From contig JAIVGU010000194.1 of NCBI GenBank assembly GCA_020201445.1, positions 1 to 12,443 on the forward strand: DNA of 12,443 nt, written 5' to 3'. This stretch comes from Halobacteriales archaeon (GTDB taxonomy: Archaea; Thermoplasmatota; E2; JACPAO01; JAHFTW01). Made by a program: the position numbers and the translations under genes. The notes beneath the pieces were generated by a model, which saw nothing but the letters and a program-made list of their open reading frames with translations, had not been told where the DNA came from and did not search any database. Shown piece after piece: positions 1-6,236 of the stretch. Position 1 is the stretch's first letter. Every line of letters begins with the position of its first letter.

Positions 1-45
1 CCTTCAACTTCTAGGGGAGGCGGCCCGGCGGCGCCCCATCCATGT

Positions 46-73
46 AGATAAACTTGACCCTCGCCCCTTATCT
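46..73 (+). promoter_or_regulatory. Pilin operon promoter region with AGATAA/TTATCT inverted repeat
   Basis: AGATAA (46-51) and TTATCT (68-73) form a perfect 6-base inverted repeat with 16 bases between arms, about two helical turns centre to centre. Two promoter readings are possible. TAGATAAA (45-52) as TATA box would give a transcript starting near 75 that includes GGGAGAGG (81-88). TTAT (68-71), centred 26.5 bases before ATG 96, would instead give a leaderless mRNA. The second box is part of the 11-base element shared with the propeller gene. Confidence 0.5.
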
Positions 74-95
74 GGGTCCAGGGAGAGGAAACCAC

Positions 96-551
96 ATGCC
101 AACCGCTCCCACAGAGGCGGTCTCCCCCATCATCGGCAGCCTCCTCCTCGTCGCCATCACCGTCGTCCTCACCGCCAGCGTGGTCGTCCTCGCCAGCAGC
201 TTCGGGGGAAGCTCCAGCCAGCCCGCCCCCGTCGTGGTGCCCAGCCAGGACGAGGGCAGCGACCGCCTCGTGGTGGTGCGCGCCGAGCCGCTCATCCCGC
301 TCGGCCGCCTGCGCATCGAGCTGTCGGTGCCGGGCCACTTCGGCTACAACGCCCTGGCCAGCTCCACCACCACGGCGCTGCCGGCCAACACCCTCGTCCC
401 CCTCGGCGTGACGGGCAGCGTGGAGGCCGGCGACACGCTCTACTTCTGCGCCGACGCGGCCGCCACCGGCGTGCACGTCCTCCTGCAGGACCCCGTCACC
501 AACAAGCTCGTCGCCAGCGACACCTTCGCCAGCCTCGCCACCTGCCCCTGA
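96..551 (+). CDS. Archaeal type IV pilin (N-terminal pilin domain protein)
   Basis: A 151-residue secreted structural protein, predicted to be a subunit of an archaeal adhesion pilus or related surface filament. A very short leader (MPTAPTEA) is followed by VSPIIG and a hydrophobic helix at about residues 9-36, the hallmark of the archaeal pilin N-terminal family (DUF1628/PF07790). Prepilin peptidase would normally cut just before VSP. The residue before the cleavage Ala is Glu rather than the usual Lys/Arg, and the leader has no positive charge, which is unusual. The remainder is a compact beta-rich domain with cysteines at 118 and 150, probably disulphide-bonded outside the cell. I chose ATG 96 over the in-frame TTG at 54 because it gives the typical short leader, GGGAGAGG lies just upstream, and a promoter-like box is centred 26-27 bases before it. 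It is followed after 7 bases by a paralog. The filament role is inferred. Confidence 0.85.
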   Translation: MPTAPTEAVSPIIGSLLLVAITVVLTASVVVLASSFGGSSSQPAPVVVPSQDEGSDRLVVVRAEPLIPLGRLRIELSVPGHFGYNALASSTTTALPANTLVPLGVTGSVEAGDTLYFCADAAATGVHVLLQDPVTNKLVASDTFASLATCP

Positions 552-558
552 GCGCCCC

Positions 559-1137
559 ATGCCCGACCTCTTCGATGCCCCCAGCACCGCCCCCTCGGAG
601 GAGCTTCTCCAGGAGGAGCTCGAGCGCGAGCGCCGGCGGCGGCAGGAGGCCGAGCGGGGACCCCTGGAGCGGCGCAAGGGGCTGCTGGGCCGCAGCCGGG
701 CCGGCGCCCTCGCCGCGACCTACACCCTCGTCGGCATCGCCGTCCTGCTGACCGCTCTGCTCTTCGCCGCGGTGGCCAACCTGGGCACGCACAGCGCCGC
801 CCCGCCCCACATCACCGCCGTCCCGCAGGGCCAGGAGGGGCTCCAGGTCATCCGCGCCGACCCGGTGGAGCGCTCGCAGCTCATCGCCTACCTCTCCGTG
901 CCGGGCCGCCTCGCCATCAACGGCCCCGCCGAGGAGGGCGTCCTCCTGCTCGGCAACGGCGTCGCGGTCGGCACCGGCACCCTGGAGGCCGGCGACACCC
1001 TGCGCGTCTGCACCTTCGAGCCGGTGCCCGCTGTGGAGCTAACGCTGGTGGACCTCGGCAGCGGCGCCGTCCTGGGCAGCCACGTCTTCCTCAACGTCCC
1101 CGCCTGCGCGGCGGCCGCGGCCGTGCCCCTCCCGTAG
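559..1137 (+). CDS. Pilin-like membrane protein, paralog of the preceding pilin
   Basis: A 192-residue single-pass membrane protein. Residues 1-55 are cytoplasmic and strongly charged, with a Glu/Arg-rich stretch at about 13-48 that should form an amphipathic or coiled-coil helix. A membrane helix follows at about 57-82 (starting near ALAATYTLVG), then an extracellular domain. That domain is clearly homologous to the upstream pilin: both share an IRADP/VRAEP strand, an LSVPG motif, an EAGDTL motif and two cysteines (151 and 183 here) separated by exactly 31 residues. Unlike the pilin it lacks a short class III leader, so it is probably unprocessed and stays in the membrane. No internal ATG or GTG offers a shorter start before the membrane helix. 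It lies 7 bases after the pilin with no strong Shine-Dalgarno, suggesting translational coupling. A basal anchor or assembly partner for the pilin is a reasonable but unproven role. Confidence 0.8.
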   Translation: MPDLFDAPSTAPSEELLQEELERERRRRQEAERGPLERRKGLLGRSRAGALAATYTLVGIAVLLTALLFAAVANLGTHSAAPPHITAVPQGQEGLQVIRADPVERSQLIAYLSVPGRLAINGPAEEGVLLLGNGVAVGTGTLEAGDTLRVCTFEPVPAVELTLVDLGSGAVLGSHVFLNVPACAAAAAVPLP

Positions 1138-1154
1138 CAGGCGACGCGTCCCGG

Positions 1155-1165
1155 GCCCCTTATCT
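1155..1165 (+). promoter_or_regulatory. Promoter box of the beta-propeller gene, shared with the pilin gene
   Basis: GCCCCTTATCT is identical to 63-73. In both places 22 bases separate it from the start codon (GTG 1188 here, ATG 96 there), and the TTAT core is centred 26.5 bases upstream, where an archaeal TATA box would sit for a leaderless transcript. No convincing Shine-Dalgarno lies between box and GTG. Confidence 0.5.
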
Positions 1166-1187
1166 AGAGAGCATCCGCATCCGGGTC

Positions 1188-2942
1188 GTGCTCCGCCCGC
1201 TGGCCGCCCTCCTGCTGCTCGCCCCGCTCCTCGCGCCCGCCGCGACCGCCGACTGGGCCTCCTTCCACGCCGACGCCCGCGGCTCCGGCTTCATCCCCAA
1301 CTCCACCTACTCCCTCTACGAGGACGTCTGGTGGAACAACAAGACCCTCGCCAACGCGCAGGTCCACGCCAGCCCCGTCATCAAGGACGGCATCCTCATC
1401 ACCGCCGACCTGGGCTCCCCCGCGCCCCCCGCCGGCATCCCGGCGAACGCGGGCCTGGTGCGCGCCCTCGACGTCGAGTCCGGCCGCGAGCTGTGGAGCT
1501 ACCGCATGCCCGGCCCCGTCGAGGGCACCCCCGCCATCGCCGGCGAGCGCGTCTACGTCGTCGACACCGGCGGCAACCTCAAGGCGCTCAACCTGCGCGA
1601 CGGCCGCGTCGAGACCTCCGCCGCCAGCGCCGTCGGGTCCACCCTCGGCTCCATCCGCGAGCACGAGGGCAAGGTCTTCATCGGCAACGAGGCGGGTGAG
1701 ATGAAGGCCTACCTCGCCGGCAGCCTCACGCTGCTGTGGACCTTCTCGCTCGGCCAGGGCCACACGCTCTTCGCGCCGCCCGCGGCCAGCGTCCCCCCGG
1801 TCTGCACGCTGCCCCTCACGCCCAAGCCCATCCGCGGCGCCCCCGCCGTGTTCGACGGCAAGGTGTTCTTCGGCTCGATGAACTTCTACGTCATCGCGGT
1901 GGACGAGGAGGGCCGCGGCGACGGCACCACCGGCCTCATCTGGTACCACAAGACCGGCGACGTCGTGCTCGGGGCCCCCTCCATCGACATCGTGGACGCC
2001 AACACCCACCGCGTCGTCGTCGGCTCCTACGACGGCAAGGTCTACAGCTTCGACCCCTCCCCCAGCCTGTCGTCCGGCCCGTGCGGGCCCGGCAGCCCGA
2101 ACTCCTACGGCAGCGACAACACCCCGTCGTGGACGTACGAGGTGCCCAGCATCGTGGACGCCACCACCGGCGAGAAGCAGGTCAGCAAGGTGCAGTCCAG
2201 CCCCGCCAACTCCGGCAACCGCGTCTACGTCGGCGCCAACAACGGCCACGTCTACGGCCTCGACGCCTCCAACGGCGCGCTGGCGTGGGAGCAGTCCAGC
2301 ACCGGCAACGCCCTCAAGCCGGTCACCTCCAGCCCCGCCGTCGCCAACGGCATCGTCGTCGTCGGCTCGGAGGACACCCGCATCTACTGGCTCTCGGCCG
2401 CGAACGGCAGCGTCCTCAAGTCCTTCGCGACCAAGGCGTCCATCCAGACCTCGCCCGCCATCGACGGCGTCCGCGTCCTCATCTCCGCCACCGACGGCAC
2501 GACCTACATGTTCGGCCCCAAGGTGCCGCCGCGCTCCGACCTCACGGTGGCCTCTGTCACCGCCACGCCGGTCACCATCACGGTGACGGTCAAGAACCTC
2601 GGCACCGACGCCGCCCCCGCCGGCACGGTGCGCATCCTGCTCGACGGCACGTTCCTGGAGGACATCAAGGTCGACGCCCTCGGCGCCGGGCAGCAGCAGG
2701 TCGTGACCCACACCGGCGCCCTCGCTCCGGGCCAGCACGTCATCAAGGCGAGCGCGGACTGGACCAACACGGCGAAGGAGTCGGCGGAGAGCAACAACGA
2801 CTTCACGCTCACCACCCAGATCCAGGCGCCGCCGCCCACCGCCGCCACCAGCAGCGAGAGCAAGAAGGGCCCCGGCGCGGGCATCGCGTTCGCGGCGCTC
2901 CTGCTCGGCTGCGCGGCGGCCCGCCGCTCCAGGAAATCCTAG
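1188..2942 (+). CDS. Secreted PQQ-type beta-propeller and CARDB protein with C-terminal membrane anchor
   Basis: A 584-residue cell-surface protein. A signal peptide (about 1-22, cleavage near ATA/DW) is followed by a beta-propeller of PQQ-like (BamB/PQQ_2) repeats to about residue 443. The blades show recurring patterns such as ALDVESGRELWSY, YGLDASNGALAWEQ and IYWLSAANGSVLKSF. A CARDB adhesion-type Ig domain spans about 450-545 (SDLTVASV to SNNDFTLTT), then a Pro/Ser/Thr-rich linker. The C-terminus is GPGAG, a hydrophobic helix and an Arg/Lys tail, resembling archaeal sorting or anchoring tails. Nothing shows that it binds quinone; these propellers are often purely structural. The GTG start is supported by the signal peptide and by a promoter box centred 26-27 bases upstream with no obvious Shine-Dalgarno, so the mRNA is probably leaderless. 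The same box precedes the pilin gene, so the two may be co-regulated. Adhesion or ligand binding is an inference. Confidence 0.85.
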   Translation: MLRPLAALLLLAPLLAPAATADWASFHADARGSGFIPNSTYSLYEDVWWNNKTLANAQVHASPVIKDGILITADLGSPAPPAGIPANAGLVRALDVESGRELWSYRMPGPVEGTPAIAGERVYVVDTGGNLKALNLRDGRVETSAASAVGSTLGSIREHEGKVFIGNEAGEMKAYLAGSLTLLWTFSLGQGHTLFAPPAASVPPVCTLPLTPKPIRGAPAVFDGKVFFGSMNFYVIAVDEEGRGDGTTGLIWYHKTGDVVLGAPSIDIVDANTHRVVVGSYDGKVYSFDPSPSLSSGPCGPGSPNSYGSDNTPSWTYEVPSIVDATTGEKQVSKVQSSPANSGNRVYVGANNGHVYGLDASNGALAWEQSSTGNALKPVTSSPAVANGIVVVGSEDTRIYWLSAANGSVLKSFATKASIQTSPAIDGVRVLISATDGTTYMFGPKVPPRSDLTVASVTATPVTITVTVKNLGTDAAPAGTVRILLDGTFLEDIKVDALGAGQQQVVTHTGALAPGQHVIKASADWTNTAKESAESNNDFTLTTQIQAPPPTAATSSESKKGPGAGIAFAALLLGCAAARRSRKS

Positions 2943-2976
2943 ATTCCAGTGAGCGGGTGTCGATTCCAGCGATGGC
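2942..2976 (+). repeat. Two GATTCCA-type motif copies upstream of the GlmU-like gene
   Basis: GATTCCAGTGAG starts at 2942 and GATTCCAGCGATGGC at 2962, exactly 20 bases apart. The second copy matches 13 of 15 bases of a copy upstream of glmS (4254). They lie in the 158-base gap between the propeller gene and the GlmU-like gene; the first overlaps the final base of the propeller stop codon. Binding sites for a shared regulator or remnants of a dispersed repeat are both possible. Confidence 0.45.
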
Positions 2977-2987
2977 CTAGCTGGGGA

Positions 2988-3007
2988 GCGGACGCTGTCC
3001 GCCGGAC
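2988..3007 (+). promoter_or_regulatory. Overlapping, mutually exclusive hairpins after the propeller gene
   Basis: GCGGAC-GCT-GTCCGC (2988-3002) is a perfect 6-bp stem with a 3-base loop. Its right arm can alternatively pair with the next bases as GTCC-GCC-GGAC (2997-3007), so only one hairpin can form at a time. There is no T-run after it. It may be a transcript-end structure or part of the leader region of the GlmU-like gene; it could also be chance in GC-rich DNA. An AAATTT at 3027-3032 is the best TATA-like stretch in this gap. Confidence 0.35.
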
Positions 3008-3100
3008 GCAAGCAGGCCACCCACTGAAATTTGCCAAGGAATCCCTGCAATCCCCAGGAAGGAGCAGCTTCAAGACCCGCCTGCCGGTGGCAACAGGCCG

Positions 3101-4231
3101 ATGCAGGTCGTCATCCTTGCCGCGGGGCGCGGCATGCGGCTGCGCCCCCTCACGCACGACCGCCCCAAGAGCATGCTCAACGTGGCCGGCCGGCCCATGG
3201 TCCACCACCTGCTGGAGAACCTCGCTGCCCTCGGCGTCAAGGAGGTCCTCCTGGTGGTCGGGCACGGCCACGACCGGGTGCGCGCCTACGTAGGCGACGG
3301 CACCGCGTTCGGCGTCCGGGTCACGTATGTCCAGCAGGAGCGCCAGCTCGGCCCCGTCCACGCCCTCATGCAGGCGGCGGCGCTGGTGCGCAAGGACTGG
3401 GTGCTGCTGCTGCCCGCCGACGCGTGGTACCACCCCGAGCTGCTGCGCCGCCTCACCGCCCAGAAGGCCTCGGCCCTGGTGCAGGTGCCGGACCTGCGCT
3501 CCGCCCGCCACGGCACCCCCGTGCTGCGCCAGGGCCAGGTCGTCGACATGCTGGAGCGCCCGGGGGAGGCCAGCGTCGCCAGCGGCGGCGCCTATCTGCT
3601 CCACCGCCGCCTCTTCGGCGCGCTGCGGGACATCGACTACAGCCTGCGCGACGCCATCCGTGCCGACCTGCACGCGCACGGCCCCTGGGCCGCCGTCCCC
3701 GCCCACCCCGGCGAGTACATCGACGTCGTGGAGCCGCAGGACCTGCTGGAGCTGCACGGCCGCCTCATGGCCGCCATCAGCGACCGCCGCGAGGGCACCA
3801 TCGAGCCCGGCGCGCAGGTGGCCGGCCCGGTCGTGCTGGGGCCCGGCAGCGTGGTGCGCGCGGGCAGCGTGCTGCAGGGGCCGGTCCACATCGGCGCCAA
3901 CTGCGAGATTGGCCCGCATGCGGTCCTGCTGCCCGGCACCGCCGTGCGCAACCACGTCCGCGTCGAGCCCTTCACCCTGCTGTCCAAGTGCGCCGTCGGC
4001 AGCAACGTGGCCATCGGCAGCCACAGCCGCCTCGAGAACGCCATCCTCGACAACGGCGCCACCGTCGGCTCCGGCGTCCGCCTCGAGGGCGGGCTGGGGC
4101 TCATCGTCGGCTCCGACGCCCGCGTCGAGTCGGGGGCCGCCGTCGGGGCTGGGGGCCGCATCGGCCGCGGCGCACGCGTGGCGGCCGGGCGCAGCGTCCA
4201 GGACGTCCCCGACGGCGGGGTGGCCGTCTGA
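3101..4231 (+). CDS. Sugar-1-phosphate nucleotidylyltransferase with hexapeptide beta-helix (GlmU-like)
   Basis: A 376-residue cytoplasmic enzyme that joins a sugar-1-phosphate to an NTP. The N-terminal Rossmann-like nucleotidyltransferase domain has the signature AAGRGMRLRPLT (7-18) with Lys23 in RPKSM, and a metal-site Asp107 in LPAD. From about residue 231 the chain becomes a left-handed beta-helix of hexapeptide repeats (for example GPVVLGPGSVV and GPVHIGANCEIG). This architecture matches archaeal bifunctional GlmU-type proteins, which make UDP-GlcNAc from GlcN-1-P. The adjacent glmS gene, which supplies GlcN-6-P, supports that substrate. However, I do not see the His-containing APHxxYIGDS-type segment carrying the acetyltransferase catalytic His in archaeal GlmU, so the second activity may be absent. 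Glucose- or mannose-1-phosphate specificity cannot be excluded. The ATG start gives the domain its proper N-terminus, with GGTGG about 10 bases upstream as a weak ribosome site. No glmM gene is in the window. Confidence 0.85.
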   Translation: MQVVILAAGRGMRLRPLTHDRPKSMLNVAGRPMVHHLLENLAALGVKEVLLVVGHGHDRVRAYVGDGTAFGVRVTYVQQERQLGPVHALMQAAALVRKDWVLLLPADAWYHPELLRRLTAQKASALVQVPDLRSARHGTPVLRQGQVVDMLERPGEASVASGGAYLLHRRLFGALRDIDYSLRDAIRADLHAHGPWAAVPAHPGEYIDVVEPQDLLELHGRLMAAISDRREGTIEPGAQVAGPVVLGPGSVVRAGSVLQGPVHIGANCEIGPHAVLLPGTAVRNHVRVEPFTLLSKCAVGSNVAIGSHSRLENAILDNGATVGSGVRLEGGLGLIVGSDARVESGAAVGAGGRIGRGARVAAGRSVQDVPDGGVAV

Positions 4232-4253
4232 TGGCACTGCCCGGCAGAACACA

Positions 4254-4306
4254 GATTCCACAGATGGCGTTGGGGTTTTCCTGGCCGAACAGGGATTTCA
4301 CAGAGA
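4254..4306 (+). repeat. Two GATTYCA-type motif copies upstream of glmS
   Basis: GATTCCACAGATGGC (4254-4268) and GATTTCACAGAGA (4294-4306) start exactly 40 bases apart and resemble the pair upstream of the GlmU-like gene. All four copies are on the same strand and fit GATTYCASNGA. They occupy the 120-base gap before glmS. The second copy is followed by GAGA-CTTT-TCTC, a small inverted repeat, enclosed by ACAGG (4289-4293) and CCTGT (4314-4318) arms. Confidence 0.45.
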
Positions 4307-4337
4307 CTTTTCTCCTGTGCAGCGCCAGGAAAGTCCC

Positions 4338-4343
4338 GGAGAG
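4338..4343 (+). promoter_or_regulatory. Ribosome binding site that fixes the glmS start
   Basis: GGAGAG lies 8 bases before GTG 4352, an ideal spacing. The alternative GTG at 4343 overlaps this site and would put three residues before the obligatory N-terminal Cys, so this site and the catalytic chemistry agree on 4352. Confidence 0.7.
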
Positions 4344-4351
4344 TGCCTGAC

Positions 4352-6172
4352 GTGTGCGGCATCGTCGGCGTCCTCGGCAGGAAGGGCGCGGCCGGCATCG
4401 TGCGCGACAGCCTGGTGCGCCTTGAGCACCGCGGCTACGACTCCGCCGGCATCGCCTGGCACGACGGCGGCGTCCACGTCGTCAAGGACGTGGGCCGCGT
4501 CGTCGACCTCCCGCCCGTCCCCTCGAAGGCCGAGACGCTCGCCATCGGCCACACCCGCTGGGCCACCCACGGCGGCGTCACCAAGGCCAACGCCCACCCG
4601 CACCTCGACGGCACGGGGCGCTACGCGGTCGTCCACAACGGCACCATCGCCGGCTTCCACGCCCTGCGCGGCCGCCTCCTCGCCGAGGGGCACACCTTGC
4701 AGAGCGAGACCGACACCGAGTTGCTGGTCCACCTCTACGAGCGCCAGCGCCGCCACAAGCCCCCGCTGGAGGCGCTCCAGGCGCTGCTCGCCGGCCTCGA
4801 CGGCTCGTGGGCCATGGTCTTCCTCGACAGCGAGGCGCAGGCGCTCTGCTTCGCCCGCCAGCGCGCCCCGCTGCTGGTCGGCCTGTGCGACGACGGCGCC
4901 ATCCTGCTCGCCAGCGACGCCACCGCCGTCCTGGCGCAGACCCAGCGCGTCCTCTACCTCGACGACGGCGACCACGGCGTCGCGGACGCCTCGGGCGTGC
5001 GCATCTTCGCCGCCGACGGCACCCCCAAATCGCCCCCGGTCGCCACCATCGACTGGAGCGTGAAGCAGGCCGAGAAGGCTGGCTACCCGCACCACATGCT
5101 CAAGGAGATCTTCGAGGCCCCCACCGCGCTCAACCAGTGCCTCGCCGGCCGCATCCACCTCGACCCGCTGCGCATCGACCTCGACCTCGCGCCCGGGCTG
5201 CTCGCGCGCGTGCGGCGCGTCCGGCTCGTCGGCTGCGGCACCAGCCTGCACGCGGCGCTGATGGGCCGCCACTTCATCGAGGCGTGGGCCGGCATCCCCG
5301 CCGAGGCCGTCCCCGCCAGCGAGGTCAGGGACCGCCCCATCCTCGACACCGAGGGCACCCTCTACGTCGGCGTCAGCCAGAGCGGCGAGACCTACGACAC
5401 CCTGGAGGCGATGCGCCACATCCAGGGCGCGGGGCTGCCGGTGCTTGCCATCACCAACGTGCAGGGCAGCTCCCTCCAGCGCATGGCCGACGACACCCTG
5501 CTGCTGCGCGTCGGCCCCGAGGTGGGCGTCGCCGCCACCAAGACCCTCCTCGGCCAGGCCGCCACCCTCGCCATGCTCGCCCTGGCGCTCGCCCTGCGGA
5601 CCCGCCAGCTCCCGCAGCACCGCCTGCTGGAGATTGCCCGGGAGCTCGACCGCCTCCCCCGCACCCTCGAGGGCGTGCTGGGCCGCGACGGCGACCTCAA
5701 GGCGCTCGCCCGCCGCCTCACCGACGGCAACGCCGGCCCCAGCCTCTTCTTCCTCGGCCGCGGCGTCCACGTCGCCACCGCCCTGGAGGCCGCGCTCAAG
5801 TTCAAGGAGATCACCTACCGCCACGCCGAGGGGTTCGGCGCCGCCGACCTCAAGCACGGCCCCTTCGCCCTCCTCGACGAGCGCACCCCCTGCCTCTTCT
5901 TCGAGTCCAGCGGCTCCGCCAAGGGCCCCCTCTGGTCCAGCGTCGTCGAGGTGCAGGCCCGCGGCGCCCCCTGCCACGTCATTGCGCAGTCCGTCCCCGA
6001 CGAGTTGGTGGGCGCCATGGACTCCGTGCTCCAGGTCCCCGCGACGGAGCAGAGCCTCGCCGCGCTCTCGTTCAGCCTGGCGGGGCAACTGCTGGCCTAC
6101 CACGCGGCGGCGGCGCTCGGGCGCCCCATCGACCGGCCCAGGAACCTGGTGAAGTCCGTGACGGTGGAGTAG
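4352..6172 (+). CDS. glmS: Glutamine--fructose-6-phosphate aminotransferase (isomerizing)
   Basis: Glucosamine-6-phosphate synthase, 606 residues (the E. coli enzyme is 609). It converts fructose-6-P plus glutamine to glucosamine-6-P, the committed step to UDP-GlcNAc. The N-terminal glutaminase domain carries CGIVGV, EHRGYDSAG, GHTRWATHGG and SETDTE motifs. Two SIS sugar-isomerase domains follow, with GCGTSLHAAL (about 294), SQSGETYDTLEA (about 342), a second SIS near 450-590 (KFKEITYRHAEGFG), and the family C-terminus PRNLVKSVTVE with the catalytic Lys at 601. I start it at GTG 4352, not the in-frame GTG 4343, because the enzyme needs Cys as its first residue after Met removal, and only 4352 gives Met-Cys. 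GGAGAG (4338-4343), 8 bases upstream, fits as the ribosome site. It lies 120 bases after the GlmU-like gene and converges with rmlA. No glmS ribozyme is evident upstream. Confidence 0.96.
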   Translation: MCGIVGVLGRKGAAGIVRDSLVRLEHRGYDSAGIAWHDGGVHVVKDVGRVVDLPPVPSKAETLAIGHTRWATHGGVTKANAHPHLDGTGRYAVVHNGTIAGFHALRGRLLAEGHTLQSETDTELLVHLYERQRRHKPPLEALQALLAGLDGSWAMVFLDSEAQALCFARQRAPLLVGLCDDGAILLASDATAVLAQTQRVLYLDDGDHGVADASGVRIFAADGTPKSPPVATIDWSVKQAEKAGYPHHMLKEIFEAPTALNQCLAGRIHLDPLRIDLDLAPGLLARVRRVRLVGCGTSLHAALMGRHFIEAWAGIPAEAVPASEVRDRPILDTEGTLYVGVSQSGETYDTLEAMRHIQGAGLPVLAITNVQGSSLQRMADDTLLLRVGPEVGVAATKTLLGQAATLAMLALALALRTRQLPQHRLLEIARELDRLPRTLEGVLGRDGDLKALARRLTDGNAGPSLFFLGRGVHVATALEAALKFKEITYRHAEGFGAADLKHGPFALLDERTPCLFFESSGSAKGPLWSSVVEVQARGAPCHVIAQSVPDELVGAMDSVLQVPATEQSLAALSFSLAGQLLAYHAAAALGRPIDRPRNLVKSVTVE

Positions 6173-6190
6173 CCGCCGGCTTAGCCTACC

Positions 6191-6206
6191 GCGGCACCGG
6201 CGCCGC
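6191..6206. terminator. Weak hairpin between convergent glmS and rmlA
   Basis: GCGGC-ACCGGC-GCCGC can form a 5-bp stem in the 64-base gap where the two transcripts meet. There is no T-run on either strand, so a termination role is only suggested by position. Confidence 0.2.
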
Positions 6207-6236
6207 CGCATCCACACTCCACAGCGCCTGGCTGGG

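Noticed and set aside
1..14. Possible 3' end of an upstream gene (TAG at 12-14)
   Set aside because: Only four codons would be visible, too few to support any gene.
2951..2975. tRNA-like T-arm (GGTGTCGATTCCAGC)
   Set aside because: There is no acceptor stem, anticodon arm or matching 3' end around it; it is better explained as a copy of the GATTCCA repeat.
1164..3050. Long antisense reading frame (about 628 codons) opposite the propeller gene
   Set aside because: It is Gly/Ala/Asp/Val/Arg-rich low-complexity sequence with no domain, and it mirrors the GC-rich codon bias of the real gene on the other strand.
4232..4351. glmS ribozyme in the leader of glmS
   Set aside because: The gap is short and shows only small inverted repeats; I cannot see the nested pseudoknot core, and that ribozyme is known mainly from Gram-positive bacteria.
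4298..6217. Long antisense reading frame (about 639 codons) opposite glmS
   Set aside because: The plus strand encodes an unmistakable GlmS across the same bases; the antisense product has no recognisable motif.
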